The notes under the pieces were generated by a model that was given only the letters and a program-made list of their open reading frames with translations, did no database searches and had not been told where the DNA came from. Below, one piece after another: positions 1 to 8,432 of a stretch of 64,000 nt of DNA. The position numbers and the translations under genes were made by a program. This DNA comes from DATARN01 sp036264135. Its GTDB lineage: Bacteria > Actinomycetota > Acidimicrobiia > Acidimicrobiales > Palsa-688. The stretch lies in the NCBI GenBank assembly GCA_036264135.1, contig DATARN010000058.1, positions 31,576 to 95,575 of the forward strand, read 5' to 3'. Numbering within the stretch: position 1 is the first letter of the stretch; each line of letters starts with the position of its first letter.

Positions 1-37
1 CGCCCTCCCCACCCGACTACGCCAGGCTCCGAGCGCC

Positions 38-1183
38 GTGCCCCACCTCCTTGTCACGAATGACTTCCCGCCCAAGATCGGCGGAATTCAGTCCTACCTC
101 TGGGAGCTGTGGCGCCGCTTGCCCGCCGGCGAGGCCACCGTGTTCACGACCGGCCTCGGCGGCAAGGAACTGTTCGACCAGGGGCAGCCCTTCCGGATTA
201 TCCGCACCCGGCGCCCCGTCCTCCTGCCGACTCCTGCGCTGGCCCGCCGGGTCCGCCGTCTGGCCGCCGAGGTCGGCGCCAAGGCCGTAGTCCTGGATCC
301 GGTGCTGCCCCTCGGCCGGGTCGGCCCCTCGCTGGGGCTGCCCTATGCCGTGGTCCTGCATGGCGCCGAAATCACGGTACCGGGCCGCCTTCCCCCAACC
401 CGGACAATGCTGGCGTCGATCGTCTCCCGGGCGTCGCTGGTCATCGCCGCGGGCGGCTACCCCGAGCGGGAGGCCCGCAGAGCGGTCGGCGAAGACAAGC
501 CGTTCCCACCGGTGGTGCAGATTCCGCCGGGCGTCGATATCTCACGTTTCCATCCGCTGGCCGCCATCGACCGGGCTGCCGCCCGGGCCCGGCTACGCCT
601 GCCACCGACCGGCTCGTTGATCGTCAGTGTCAGCCGGCTGGTGCCCCGAAAGGGGATGGACGTTCTCATTCGGGCGGCCGCCCTGCTCGCGCCCCGCCAT
701 CCCGATCTCACCCTGGCCATCTCCGGCGCCGGCCGAGATCTCCCTCGCCTGCGTCGCTTGGTGAAGTCCACCGACGCGCCGGTGCGGCTTCTCGGGCGCG
801 CCGCCGACCTCGACCTTCCCGATCTCTACGGCAGTGCCGACGTCTTCGCCATGTGCTGCCGGCGCCGGTGGGGTGGGTTGGAACAGGAGGGGTTTGGGAT
901 CGTGTTCCTCGAGGCGGCGGCCTGCGGTGTTCCCTGCGTTGCGGGCGATAGCGGTGGGGCCGCTGAGGCGGTGGCGGACGATAAAACGGGATTCGTGGTG
1001 CACGACCCCAGCGACCCTCGGGCGGTGGCCGCCGTCCTCGGGCGGCTGCTTGACGATGGCGAACTGGCTTCGCGGCAGGGCCAGGCGGCTCGCAGCAGGG
1101 TCGAGAAGGAGTTCGACTACGACATCCTGGCCCAACGCCTGGAGAACGCCTTGGTCACGCTGACGGGCGGTGTACCGGCGTGA
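38..1183 (+). CDS. GT4 glycosyltransferase, PimB-like
   Basis: A 381-residue retaining glycosyltransferase of the GT-B fold, family GT4. The N-terminus has the DFPPKIGGIQSYLWEL signature typical of actinobacterial PimB (the mannosyltransferase that adds the second mannose to phosphatidylinositol monomannoside from GDP-mannose). The C-terminal half has PPGVD (about residue 165), VSRLVPRKGMD, and the EX7E nucleotide-sugar motif EGFGIVFLE near residue 285. The GTG start leaves only 37 bp of upstream sequence in the window. It overlaps the next gene by 4 bp (GTGA), so the two are probably co-transcribed. The GT4 assignment is secure. The exact acceptor is inferred from the N-terminal signature, and another lipid or sugar acceptor is possible. 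Confidence 0.85.
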   Translation: MPHLLVTNDFPPKIGGIQSYLWELWRRLPAGEATVFTTGLGGKELFDQGQPFRIIRTRRPVLLPTPALARRVRRLAAEVGAKAVVLDPVLPLGRVGPSLGLPYAVVLHGAEITVPGRLPPTRTMLASIVSRASLVIAAGGYPEREARRAVGEDKPFPPVVQIPPGVDISRFHPLAAIDRAAARARLRLPPTGSLIVSVSRLVPRKGMDVLIRAAALLAPRHPDLTLAISGAGRDLPRLRRLVKSTDAPVRLLGRAADLDLPDLYGSADVFAMCCRRRWGGLEQEGFGIVFLEAAACGVPCVAGDSGGAAEAVADDKTGFVVHDPSDPRAVAAVLGRLLDDGELASRQGQAARSRVEKEFDYDILAQRLENALVTLTGGVPA

Positions 1184-1818
1184 GCGGGCGGCAGAGGAAG
1201 GGGGTGGCCGGCCAACGACGCTCGATGCCGGGTGGCGCCGAGGCCGTGCGGGCCGAGCGCCGGGCTCGGGCGGCCGCCGCGGGGGTGGTCGCCGGGGCAC
1301 CGGGAGCGCCGGCGACGCTCGGCCATGGCGTCCCGGTGGGGGAAGCCATCATCCGCTCGGCGTGGATCGGGACGGCGGTGTTCATCGTGGCTACCGCGGC
1401 GGCGGCGTTCATTCCGTCGGCGCGGATCGCGGCAGTGGTGGTCGACCTGGCCCTCCTGCTGGCCGGCAGCGTCATCTATTTTTGGGGGTGGGCGCTGGCC
1501 GCCGGGCGCAGTCGGGATGACCAGATCAGCCTGTGGAACCTGATCCTGCTCGAGGACGCGGCGCCGACCCGTGTACGGGCCCGGCTGCTCGGCGCCTTGG
1601 CCGTCCAAGTGGTATTGGCGGGAGCGACGTGTTGGATCACCGCGGCGCTCGCCTTCGGTTGGTTGGTCCCGGTCTGGGGGCTGGCCCACTGCGAGCTGTG
1701 GGGCGCACGGTATGGGGTTTTCCCGGCCCGAGATATGCCGGCGAAAGGCGAGGCGGACACCAAGTCAGCGGCCCGGGTGCCGGTGCGGCGTGGGGCGGCC
1801 CGTAGGGGACGGCGATAA
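1180..1818 (+). CDS. Multi-pass membrane protein, unknown function
   Basis: A 212-residue protein I do not recognise. About 55 basic, Ala/Gly-rich residues come first. Hydrophobic segments follow near residues 58-80, 88-108 and 136-165, and the tail ends in an Arg-rich stretch (RRGAARRGRR), which suggests a cytoplasmic C-terminus. The GTG start overlaps the upstream glycosyltransferase stop by 4 bp, which ties it to that operon and suggests a role in envelope lipid or glycan assembly. No catalytic motif is visible. Confidence 0.7.
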   Translation: MSGRQRKGVAGQRRSMPGGAEAVRAERRARAAAAGVVAGAPGAPATLGHGVPVGEAIIRSAWIGTAVFIVATAAAAFIPSARIAAVVVDLALLLAGSVIYFWGWALAAGRSRDDQISLWNLILLEDAAPTRVRARLLGALAVQVVLAGATCWITAALAFGWLVPVWGLAHCELWGARYGVFPARDMPAKGEADTKSAARVPVRRGAARRGRR

Positions 1819-1823
1819 TCTGC

Positions 1824-1848
1824 CGCCACGGTCGTAACCGTCGTGGCG
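1824..1848. terminator. Short hairpin after membrane-protein gene
   Basis: A 7-bp perfect stem, CGCCACG (1824-1830) and CGTGGCG (1842-1848), with an 11-nt loop starts 5 bp after the preceding stop codon. No T-run follows, so it could be a weak intrinsic terminator or simply an mRNA-stabilising structure. Confidence 0.3.
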
Positions 1849-1933
1849 CCCTGAACGGCTGATTCTCGATTGCCCCTACCGGATGGTCCGGCTCCGACAT
1901 ACTGACCCGGGCGGCGATAGGAGAGAGGTCGAG

Positions 1934-2377
1934 GTGGAGGAACAGGTCGTCGAACGAGCGATGATCCGGGCCACGCCTGAGGACCTCTTTGCGATCCTGA
2001 CCGAGTTCGAGTCGTACCCGTCGTGGTCCAGCGACGTGAAAGCCGTCCGGGTCCTCGAGCGCGACGACGAAGGAAGAGGGACCAAGGTTGTCTTTCGGGT
2101 GGCGGCCTTCGGCCGGAGCACGTCGCCGACGCTGGCGTATGACTACGGCGGCGCCCCTTTCCGGCTTTCCTGGGCTCAGGTTGCGGGCGACCTGACGCGC
2201 CGCTACGACGGCTCCTACTCGTTCGAGGCGTCGACAGCCGGCGACGCCGAGACGGAGGTGCGTTATCAGATCACCGTTGACCTTCGAGTTCCTTTGCCGG
2301 GATTCGTGAAGCGCCGCGCCGAGAGCCTGGTCGGCGTCAAGGTGCTCCGCGAGTTGAAGGCCCGGGCGGAGGGCTGA
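1934..2377 (+). CDS. SRPBCC (polyketide cyclase/START-like) protein
   Basis: A 147-residue protein of the SRPBCC helix-grip fold. It opens with a typical strand and helix (VVERAMIRATPEDLFAILTE), then PSWSSDVKAVRVLE, and closes with a long C-terminal helix (FVKRRAESLVGVKVLRELKA), the usual shape of proteins that bind a hydrophobic ligand. The GTG at 1934 is preferred over a longer frame from 1883 because AGGAGAGAGG lies 5 bp upstream and the extra 17 residues look non-native. Homologues often accompany lipid or PIM genes in actinobacteria, consistent with its neighbours. The ligand is unknown. Confidence 0.8.
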   Translation: MEEQVVERAMIRATPEDLFAILTEFESYPSWSSDVKAVRVLERDDEGRGTKVVFRVAAFGRSTSPTLAYDYGGAPFRLSWAQVAGDLTRRYDGSYSFEASTAGDAETEVRYQITVDLRVPLPGFVKRRAESLVGVKVLRELKARAEG

Positions 2378-2486
2378 CCGGCTCGGCGGAGGTGCCCCGC
2401 CGCCACCGGGTTCACCGGGAAGGCCGGTGGGCAAAACCTCGGCGGGAGCGCCCAGCACGCTCCGCCGGCGCCGTAGCCTCCGAAGC

Positions 2487-2975
2487 ATGACGATCTACGA
2501 CATCGATCTCCACGGGCTGAGCGGTGAGCCCCTTGACCTGCACGGTTTCGAGGGCCAGGCGGTGCTCATCGTGAACGTAGCTTCCAAGTGCGGGCTGACG
2601 CCCCAGTACACCGGCCTGGAGCACCTCCAGGAGCGATACGGCGACCGCGGGTTCACCGTCCTCGGCGTGCCGTGCAATCAGTTCGGGGCCCAGGAACCCG
2701 GGACGCCGGAGGAGATCGCTACGTTCTGCTCGACGACCTACGGTGTTTCGTTCCCGCTGACCGAGAAGGTCGAGGTCAACGGCGAAGGTCGTCATCCGCT
2801 GTACCAGCAACTGGTGGTCAATCCCGACGAGACCGGCGCGGCGGGCGATATTCAGTGGAACTTCGAGAAGTTCCTGGTTTCCCCCGACGGCGACGTGGTC
2901 CGCCGGTTCCGCCCCACGACCGATCCCGAGGCGGAGGAGGTCGTCGCCGCCATCGAGTCCGTGCTCGCCGGCTAG
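2487..2975 (+). CDS. Glutathione peroxidase family thiol peroxidase
   Basis: A 162-residue peroxidase reducing H2O2 or lipid hydroperoxides. The peroxidatic Cys35 sits in NVASKCGLT, Gln69 in CNQFGAQEPG, and Trp124-Asn125 in WNFEKF, giving the Cys/Gln/Trp/Asn tetrad. Cys81 in TFCSTTYGVSFP matches the resolving cysteine of thioredoxin-dependent bacterial enzymes, so thioredoxin rather than glutathione is the likely reductant, as expected for an actinobacterium. The active site is Cys, not Sec, although this genome appears to encode Sec elsewhere. The ATG at 2487 matches the family N-terminus; a 20-residue upstream extension is rejected. Confidence 0.92.
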   Translation: MTIYDIDLHGLSGEPLDLHGFEGQAVLIVNVASKCGLTPQYTGLEHLQERYGDRGFTVLGVPCNQFGAQEPGTPEEIATFCSTTYGVSFPLTEKVEVNGEGRHPLYQQLVVNPDETGAAGDIQWNFEKFLVSPDGDVVRRFRPTTDPEAEEVVAAIESVLAG

Positions 2976-2984
2976 GCCCGGCGG

Positions 2985-3794
2985 GTGGGTCCCCTCGTCG
3001 CCATCGGGGATCCCGCCGACCCTCGGGTCGACGACTACCGCAACCTCACCGACGCCGAGTTGCGCCAGCGCATCGAGCCCGCGGCCAGCCTCTTCATGGT
3101 CGAGGGCCCGGCGACCATCCGGCAATTGCTGGTGTCGTCCTACCCCGTGCGGTCGTTGCTGCTGACCGAGCACCGCCTCGCGGAACTGCGCCCCGAGCTC
3201 GTCGCCGCCGATGGCGACTGGCCCGTCTATGTAGCTGCCACCGAGGTACTGCGGGCCATCACCGGGTTCCGCTTCCATCGCGGCGCCTTGGCGGCGGCCC
3301 GGCGACCGCCAGCCGCGGCCTGGCGTGAGGTTGCCACCGGACCCTTGTTGGTGGTCGCCGAGGGTATCGGCGACCACGAGAACATGGGCGCCCTATTCCG
3401 CAACGCTGCGGCCTTCGGGGTGGACGCCATCCTTCTCAGCCCGAGCGCCGTCGACCCGCTCTACCGTCGCGCCGTCCGGGTGTCGATGGGCCATGTCCTG
3501 CGCGTCCCGTGGGCGCGCCTGGATCCGTGGCCGGCGGCGTTGGACGACCTGCGTGCCGGCGGCCACCGGTTGCTCGCCCTGACGCCGGCGCCCGAGGGGC
3601 GTTTCCTGCACGACGTGCGCCGCCCGACGGAGCCCATCGCCCTGTTGGTGGGCGCCGAGGGCCCCGGACTGTCCTCCGACGCCTTGGCCCGGGCCGACGA
3701 GCGCGTTCGCATCCCAATGGCCTCGGGCGTCGATTCCCTCAACGTGGCCACCGCCGCCGCGGTCGCCCTCCACGCCCTTACCCGTCTCCAGTAG
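2985..3794 (+). CDS. SpoU/TrmH-family RNA 2'-O-methyltransferase
   Basis: A 269-residue SPOUT methyltransferase. The three family motifs appear in order: motif 1 NMGALFRNAAAFGVDAILL, motif 2 LLVGAEGPGLS and motif 3 IPMASGVDSLNVATAAAVA, which together form the knotted SAM site. The N-terminal about 110 residues (FMVEGPATIRQLL) form the RNA-binding substrate domain seen in TrmH/TsnR relatives. It probably methylates a ribose in rRNA or tRNA, with the exact target not deducible. It uses a GTG start 9 bp after the peroxidase stop. Confidence 0.9.
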   Translation: MGPLVAIGDPADPRVDDYRNLTDAELRQRIEPAASLFMVEGPATIRQLLVSSYPVRSLLLTEHRLAELRPELVAADGDWPVYVAATEVLRAITGFRFHRGALAAARRPPAAAWREVATGPLLVVAEGIGDHENMGALFRNAAAFGVDAILLSPSAVDPLYRRAVRVSMGHVLRVPWARLDPWPAALDDLRAGGHRLLALTPAPEGRFLHDVRRPTEPIALLVGAEGPGLSSDALARADERVRIPMASGVDSLNVATAAAVALHALTRLQ

Positions 3795-3827
3795 CCGGCC
3801 GGCGCCGCCCGGCGCCGACGGTTGGCG

Positions 3828-3875
3828 TTCTGTGTGGACTCCCGGCGTGCGGGTGCGCCCGGAGTCTGCACAGAA
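3828..3875. repeat. Long intergenic inverted repeat
   Basis: Two 18-nt arms at 3828-3845 (TTCTGTGTGGACTCCCGG) and 3858-3875 (CCCGGAGTCTGCACAGAA) pair with three non-identical positions around a 12-nt spacer. It sits between the methyltransferase and the ROK gene in a 173-bp gap. It can act as a hairpin terminator but lacks a T-run, and it resembles a REP-type palindrome more than a classic terminator. Confidence 0.6.
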
Positions 3876-3967
3876 TGGCCCCGCCCCGCCCCGCCCGCCC
3901 CGCCCCGGCCACCCGGACGAGCCCGCCGACCCCGCCGGCGTCGCCTCGACCCACGTACGCTCGGTGA

Positions 3968-4909
3968 ATGGCCGTGATCGGCGTTGACATCGGGGGCACC
4001 AAGATCCTCGCCGTGCGGCTCGGGCCGGACAACACCGTCGTCGCCGAGCAGCGGACACCAACGCCCCCCGAGGGCGATCAGGTGCTCGCCGCCGTCGCAT
4101 CGGTGGCGCGGAAACTGGGACCGGTCGAGGCGATCGGCGTCGGGGCTCCGGGGCTGGTCGACCGGGAGGGGGTGCTGCGTTTCGCCCCCAACCTGCCGCA
4201 TGTGGTGGGCCTGCCGGTGCGCCCGGCGCTGGAGGCGTGGTTCCCCGCGGCGGCGGTGGCGGTCGACAACGACGCCACGTGCGCCGGCTGGGCGGAACGG
4301 GTCCTCGGCGCCGGCCAGGGCAGCGACGATGTGCTGATGGTCACCCTGGGCACGGGCATCGGCGGCGGCCTCATCAGCGGCGGCCGGCTGCTGCGGGGCA
4401 GTAACGGCTTCTCCGGCGAGATCGGCCACATCGTCGTCGACGCCCACGGGCCACCCTGCCCCTGCGGCAAGCGGGGCTGCTGGGAGCGGTTCGCGTCCGG
4501 GAGCGGCCTGGCTCGCCTGGCCCGGGAGGCGGCCGAGGCGGGGGCTGCCCCCCGGCTGGTCGAGCTGGCGGGCGGCGATCCCCTCGCCGTGCGCGGCGAG
4601 CACGTCACCCGGGCGGCAGTCGAAGGAGACGCCGGGGCGGAGGCGGTGGTGGCCACGTTCGCGTGGTGGGTCGCGGTGGGCCTGGCCAGCCTGGCCAACG
4701 TGTTCGATCCTGAGTGCATCATCCTGGGCGGGGGACTCACGGTGGCGGGCGGCCTCTTCCTCCCGCCGGTCCAGGCGGCGTTCGCCGAACTGGTCGAGGC
4801 GGCCGAGCACCGCCCGGCGATTCGTATCGTGCTGGCCCAACTCGGCGAGCAGGCGGGGGCGGTGGGCGCCGCCATGCTGGCCCGGGACCGAGACCGCCGC
4901 GACCGGTGA
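3968..4909 (+). CDS. ROK-family sugar kinase (glucokinase-like)
   Basis: A 313-residue ROK-family kinase phosphorylating glucose or a related hexose with ATP. The N-terminal phosphate-binding loop is GVDIGGTKI. The sugar-binding and catalytic region is VAVDNDATCAGWAE, where the Asp is the catalytic base, followed by GTGIGGGLI. The ROK zinc site is present as CPCGKRGCWE, and the C-terminal adenosine loop as GGGLTVAGG. No N-terminal helix-turn-helix is present, so this is an enzyme and not a ROK repressor. Its stop overlaps the next gene's GTG start. Confidence 0.9.
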   Translation: MAVIGVDIGGTKILAVRLGPDNTVVAEQRTPTPPEGDQVLAAVASVARKLGPVEAIGVGAPGLVDREGVLRFAPNLPHVVGLPVRPALEAWFPAAAVAVDNDATCAGWAERVLGAGQGSDDVLMVTLGTGIGGGLISGGRLLRGSNGFSGEIGHIVVDAHGPPCPCGKRGCWERFASGSGLARLAREAAEAGAAPRLVELAGGDPLAVRGEHVTRAAVEGDAGAEAVVATFAWWVAVGLASLANVFDPECIILGGGLTVAGGLFLPPVQAAFAELVEAAEHRPAIRIVLAQLGEQAGAVGAAMLARDRDRRDR

Positions 4910-5622
4910 ACGTGGGATTCGTGGTGCCGGTATTCACCCGCGATCCCGCCGCCGCGCTTCGGGCCGCCCACCACGCCGACGTGGTCGGTATCGACGGCGT
5001 GTTCAGTTACGACCACCTTTTTCCCATCATGAATCCCGACCGACCCGCCCTCGCCGCCTTGCCAACGCTCGCCGCCATCGCCGCCCAGACCGAGCGGCTC
5101 AGGGTTGGGACGCTGGTCAGCCGGGTGACCCTGATGCCGGTACCGGTCCTGGTCGAGGCGCTGGTGACCCTGGATGAGATCTCCGGGGGCCGGGCCATCG
5201 CCGGCATCGGCACCGGCGATCGGATGACCGAGGCGGAGAACGTGGCCTACGGCATGCCCTTTCCGCCGTTACGAGTCCGCCTCGACCTGCTGATCCAGAC
5301 GGCCCGGGCGCTGCGGTCCCAGCATGTCCACACGTGGATCGGCGGCCGGTCACGGGAGGTGCGGGCCATCGCCGCCGCCGAGGCGGACGGCTGGAACTCC
5401 TGGGACGGACCGTTGGAGGAGCTCAAGGCGTTCGCCGCCGCCAACGAGGGCAGCAGCGAGGCGACGTGGGGTGGGCCGCCCCCGCCCGACGGCGACCTGG
5501 CCGAGCATCTGCGGCTCCTGGCCGGCGCCCACGTTCAGTGGGCCATCTACGGGCCTCCCATGAGCGTCGACTGGGAGGGCTTCGTCGCCAAATTGGCGGG
5601 CGCCGCAAAGTCGGTCCGGTAG
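4906..5622 (+). CDS. LLM-class (F420-dependent) oxidoreductase, short form
   Basis: A 238-residue luciferase-like TIM-barrel protein, probably using coenzyme F420 or FMN. Typical elements are GFVVPVFTRD, GVFSYDHLF, AAQTERLRVGTLV, LVEALVTLDEISGGR and AIAGIGTGD. It is shorter than the usual 280-350 residues, mostly in the C-terminal part. The GTG at 4906 overlaps the kinase stop (GTGA) and gives a native N-terminus (MNVGFVVPVF). The substrate is unknown. Confidence 0.8.
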   Translation: MNVGFVVPVFTRDPAAALRAAHHADVVGIDGVFSYDHLFPIMNPDRPALAALPTLAAIAAQTERLRVGTLVSRVTLMPVPVLVEALVTLDEISGGRAIAGIGTGDRMTEAENVAYGMPFPPLRVRLDLLIQTARALRSQHVHTWIGGRSREVRAIAAAEADGWNSWDGPLEELKAFAAANEGSSEATWGGPPPPDGDLAEHLRLLAGAHVQWAIYGPPMSVDWEGFVAKLAGAAKSVR

Positions 5623-5632
5623 CCTCCGACCA

Positions 5633-6805
5633 ATGGAGTTCCGCCGGATCAACGGCCTGCCGCCGTACGTTTTCGCCATCATCAACCAGCTTCGGGACGA
5701 GGCCCGCCACGCCGGCGACGACGTCATCGACCTCGGTTTCGGCAACCCCGACATCCCGAGCCCGGACATCGCCGTCGAGAAGCTCTGCGAGGCGGCCCAC
5801 AATCCCCGCAACCACCGCTACTCGGCGTCGCGGGGCATCCCCAAGCTGCGGCTGGCGGTCTCCAACCTGTACCTGCGGCGCTTCGGCGTCGAACTCGATC
5901 CCGACACCGAGGTCGTCACGACCATCGGGGCCAAGGAGGGCCTGTCCCACCTCATGTGGACCCTCGTCGGGCCGGGCGACACCGCCCTGGTGCCGACGCC
6001 GAGCTACCCGATCCACATCTACGCCCCGTTGTTCGCCGGCGCCGACGTGCAGCAGGTGCGACTCGGTCCCGACCAGGACTTCTTCGCCAACCTGATGGAC
6101 AGCTGGGAATCGACCTGGCCCCGGCCCCGCGTCATCGTGTTCTCCTTCCCGCACAACCCGACCACCGAGACGGTCGACCTGGCCTGGATGCAACGGCTGG
6201 TCGACTTCGCCCGGGAGCGCGACGTCGTCCTGGTGCACGATTTCGCCTACTCCGACACCGCTTTCGACGGCTTCCAGCCACCGTCGATCCTGCAGGTGCC
6301 CGGCGCCAAGGACGTGGCGGTGGAGCTGTACACCTTGACCAAGAGCTTCTCGATGGCGGGGTGGCGGGTGGCCTTCCTGGTCGGCAACCCCGAGATCGTG
6401 GCCGCCCTCACCAAGCTCAAAAGCTATCTGGACTACGGAACGTTCCAGCCCATCCAGATCGCCGCCATCGTGACCATGAACGAGGCGCCGGATTATCCCA
6501 AGTTCGTCAACGAGATCTACCAGTCTCGCCGCGACGCCCTGTGCGACGGCCTGGCCCGTATCGGCTGGCAGATCGAAAAGCCCAAGGCCACCATGTTCGT
6601 GTGGGCCCCCATCCCCGAGCCGTACCGGGAAATGGGATCGCTCGAGTTCTCCAAACTGCTGGTCACCGAGGGCAGCGTCGCCACCTCGCCGGGCGTCGGG
6701 TTCGGCCGGGGCGGCGAGGGGTTCGTCCGTTTCGCCCTCATCGAGAACGAGAAGCGCATCGCCCAGGGCATCCGCAACCTCCGCCGGGCCCTGGTCAAGC
6801 TGTAA
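5633..6805 (+). CDS. PLP-dependent aminotransferase, AlaC-like
   Basis: A 390-residue fold-type I class I/II aminotransferase. The PLP lysine is in TLTKSFSMAGWR (about Lys237), with SFPHNPTTETV, HDFAYSDT and the N-terminal GFGNPDIPSP. This close set resembles the glutamate-pyruvate transaminase AlaC subgroup, so alanine synthesis is likely, though aspartate or methionine transamination cannot be excluded. The start is 10 bp after the preceding gene. Its 3' end has been copied into the downstream spacer (see the repeat at 6776-6852). Confidence 0.9.
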   Translation: MEFRRINGLPPYVFAIINQLRDEARHAGDDVIDLGFGNPDIPSPDIAVEKLCEAAHNPRNHRYSASRGIPKLRLAVSNLYLRRFGVELDPDTEVVTTIGAKEGLSHLMWTLVGPGDTALVPTPSYPIHIYAPLFAGADVQQVRLGPDQDFFANLMDSWESTWPRPRVIVFSFPHNPTTETVDLAWMQRLVDFARERDVVLVHDFAYSDTAFDGFQPPSILQVPGAKDVAVELYTLTKSFSMAGWRVAFLVGNPEIVAALTKLKSYLDYGTFQPIQIAAIVTMNEAPDYPKFVNEIYQSRRDALCDGLARIGWQIEKPKATMFVWAPIPEPYREMGSLEFSKLLVTEGSVATSPGVGFGRGGEGFVRFALIENEKRIAQGIRNLRRALVKL

Positions 6806-6852
6806 AGGCGCCCGTAACCTCCGCCGGGCCCTGGTCAAGCGGTAGGGGCGCC
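6776..6852 (+). repeat. Duplicated 3' tail of the aminotransferase gene
   Basis: Two 37-bp direct copies, 6776-6812 and 6816-6852, lie 40 bp apart and match at 34 of 37 positions. The first copy contains the last codons and stop of the aminotransferase gene. The second is non-coding and precedes the acyltransferase gene. It looks like a recent local tandem duplication. Confidence 0.9.
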
Positions 6853-6874
6853 TTGCCCTAGCCTGGTCACCCAG

Positions 6875-7609
6875 ATGACCTATTGGCTACTGAAAGTCGT
6901 GCTGACGCCGTTGCTGCGGTTCTTCTTCCACATCAAGGTGGAAGGGCTGGAAAACGTGCCCCCGGACGGCCCGGTCATTCTGGCCAGCAACCACGTCTCC
7001 TTCTCCGACTCCATTTTCCTGCCTCTCGTCCTGCGGCGCCGGGTCACCTTCGTGGCCAAGGCGGAATACTTTGAGAACAAAAAGACGGCGTGGTTTTTCC
7101 GGGCCGTCGGCCAGATCCCGATCAAGCGGGACGGGGGTTCGGCGTCGCAGCGGGCCCTGGCCTCGGCCCAGGAGGTGCTGGACGCCGGCGGGGTGTTCGG
7201 GATCTACCCGGAGGGGACGCGCTCACCCGACGGCCGGTTGTACAAGGGCCACACCGGTGTCGCCCGACTGGCGCTGGCTTGCCGCTGCCCGGTCCTTTCG
7301 GTTGCCATGATCGGTACCCGGGAAGCGCAGCCCATCGGCCAGGTCAAGCCGAACTTCTTCATGCCCATCACCGTGCGCTTCTCCGAGCCGATGCGCTTCG
7401 ACCGTTTCTACGGCCGGCAGGACGACCCGTTGGTGCTGCGCCAGATCACCGACGAGATCATGTTCGCCCTGCGGGAGCTCTCCGGTCAGGAGTACGTCAA
7501 CCGCTACGCCAAGCGGGGCGAGGCGGTCGAAGGGGTGGGCGCCGACACCTCGACGGTGGTGGCGGCCCGGCGGGTGCCCCCGGTGCCCGCCACCGCCATT
7601 TCGGCCTAA
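6875..7609 (+). CDS. plsC: 1-acyl-sn-glycerol-3-phosphate acyltransferase
   Basis: A 244-residue membrane-associated acyltransferase making phosphatidic acid. The catalytic HX4D motif is NHVSFSD (His40, Asp45) and the phosphate-binding motif is YPEGTRSPDG. The N-terminal hydrophobic stretch (TYWLLKVVLTPLLRFFFHI) is a membrane anchor. The last about 35 residues are low-complexity. The family is secure; the exact acceptor lipid is inferred. Confidence 0.9.
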   Translation: MTYWLLKVVLTPLLRFFFHIKVEGLENVPPDGPVILASNHVSFSDSIFLPLVLRRRVTFVAKAEYFENKKTAWFFRAVGQIPIKRDGGSASQRALASAQEVLDAGGVFGIYPEGTRSPDGRLYKGHTGVARLALACRCPVLSVAMIGTREAQPIGQVKPNFFMPITVRFSEPMRFDRFYGRQDDPLVLRQITDEIMFALRELSGQEYVNRYAKRGEAVEGVGADTSTVVAARRVPPVPATAISA

Positions 7610-7681
7610 CGCACCGAGAAGTAACCGCCTCGTACCTCCCGAGAAACGCTTCGTTTACACCTGGGTCGTATTGTCGAGGTA

Positions 7682-8359
7682 ATGACGACCTTCGTGGTCC
7701 GCGTCTGGGTCCCCGACCGGCCGGGTGCGTTGGGCTCGGTGGCGAGCCGCATCGGTGCGGTGCGGGGCGACCTGGTGGGCATCGACATCTTGGAGCGCGG
7801 GGGTGGCCGGGCCATCGACGAGTTGCTGGTCGACCTCCCTGACGACGCCCTGGTGCCGTTGCTCATCAGCGAGGTCGCCCAGGTGGACGGGGTGGACGTG
7901 GAGGACGTGCGGCCCGCCGCCGATTGGCTGGCGGACCCCCGCCTCGACGCCCTGGAGACCGCCGCCGTCCTCGTCGAGCAGCACAGCGTGGGCGCCCTCC
8001 TCGACCGGCTGACTGCCCACGCGACCCATGACTTCACCGCCGAATGGGCGGCGGTGGTCGACCTGGAAGCGCCCGTCCCGCTGGTTACCGTCGGCCCCGT
8101 GCCGCCCGCGGCCTGGCTGGAGGCCTTCGTCGCCGGCAGCCGTGCCTCTATGCCGTGTTCCAGCGTGGGCGGCCCCGACGACGTGGCGTGGGCCGAAATG
8201 GAAACGGCCAGCCTGGTGCTGGTCGTCGGGCGCCGCGGCCGCCCCTTCCGGGCCCGGGAGCGCCAGCAGCTGTCCGCCCTGACCCGCATCGCCAACCACC
8301 GGTGGGTGGAGTTGGTGACCCGGGTCAGCCGGCTGATTCACCCGAGCGCTACTCCCTGA
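7682..8359 (+). CDS. ACT-domain protein
   Basis: A 225-residue cytosolic protein. Residues 1-75 form an ACT-like ligand-binding domain (FVVRVWVPDRPGALGSVASR). The remainder resembles a GAF-like or sensor region and ends in a helix (FRARERQQLSALTRIANHRW). No enzymatic domain is visible, so it is probably a small-molecule sensor or allosteric partner. The ATG start lies 72 bp after plsC. Confidence 0.75.
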   Translation: MTTFVVRVWVPDRPGALGSVASRIGAVRGDLVGIDILERGGGRAIDELLVDLPDDALVPLLISEVAQVDGVDVEDVRPAADWLADPRLDALETAAVLVEQHSVGALLDRLTAHATHDFTAEWAAVVDLEAPVPLVTVGPVPPAAWLEAFVAGSRASMPCSSVGGPDDVAWAEMETASLVLVVGRRGRPFRARERQQLSALTRIANHRWVELVTRVSRLIHPSATP

Positions 8360-8417
8360 CACCCGAAGGTGGGAAAGGGGGCCGGAATGGCTCCCCGGTG
8401 GCGTCTGATGCTGGGCG

Positions 8418-8432
8418 CCCCTGTGTCAGGGG
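8418..8432. terminator. Small hairpin at the convergent gene end
   Basis: A 6-bp perfect stem, CCCCTG (8418-8423) and CAGGGG (8427-8432), with a 3-nt loop. It covers the stop codon of the small minus-strand gene and lies about 60 bp beyond the ACT gene stop. It may terminate transcription from both sides. No T-run is present. Confidence 0.3.

Noticed and set aside
2487..2975. Sec version of glutathione peroxidase or MsrB
   Set aside because: Both catalytic sites are encoded by ordinary Cys codons and neither frame is interrupted.
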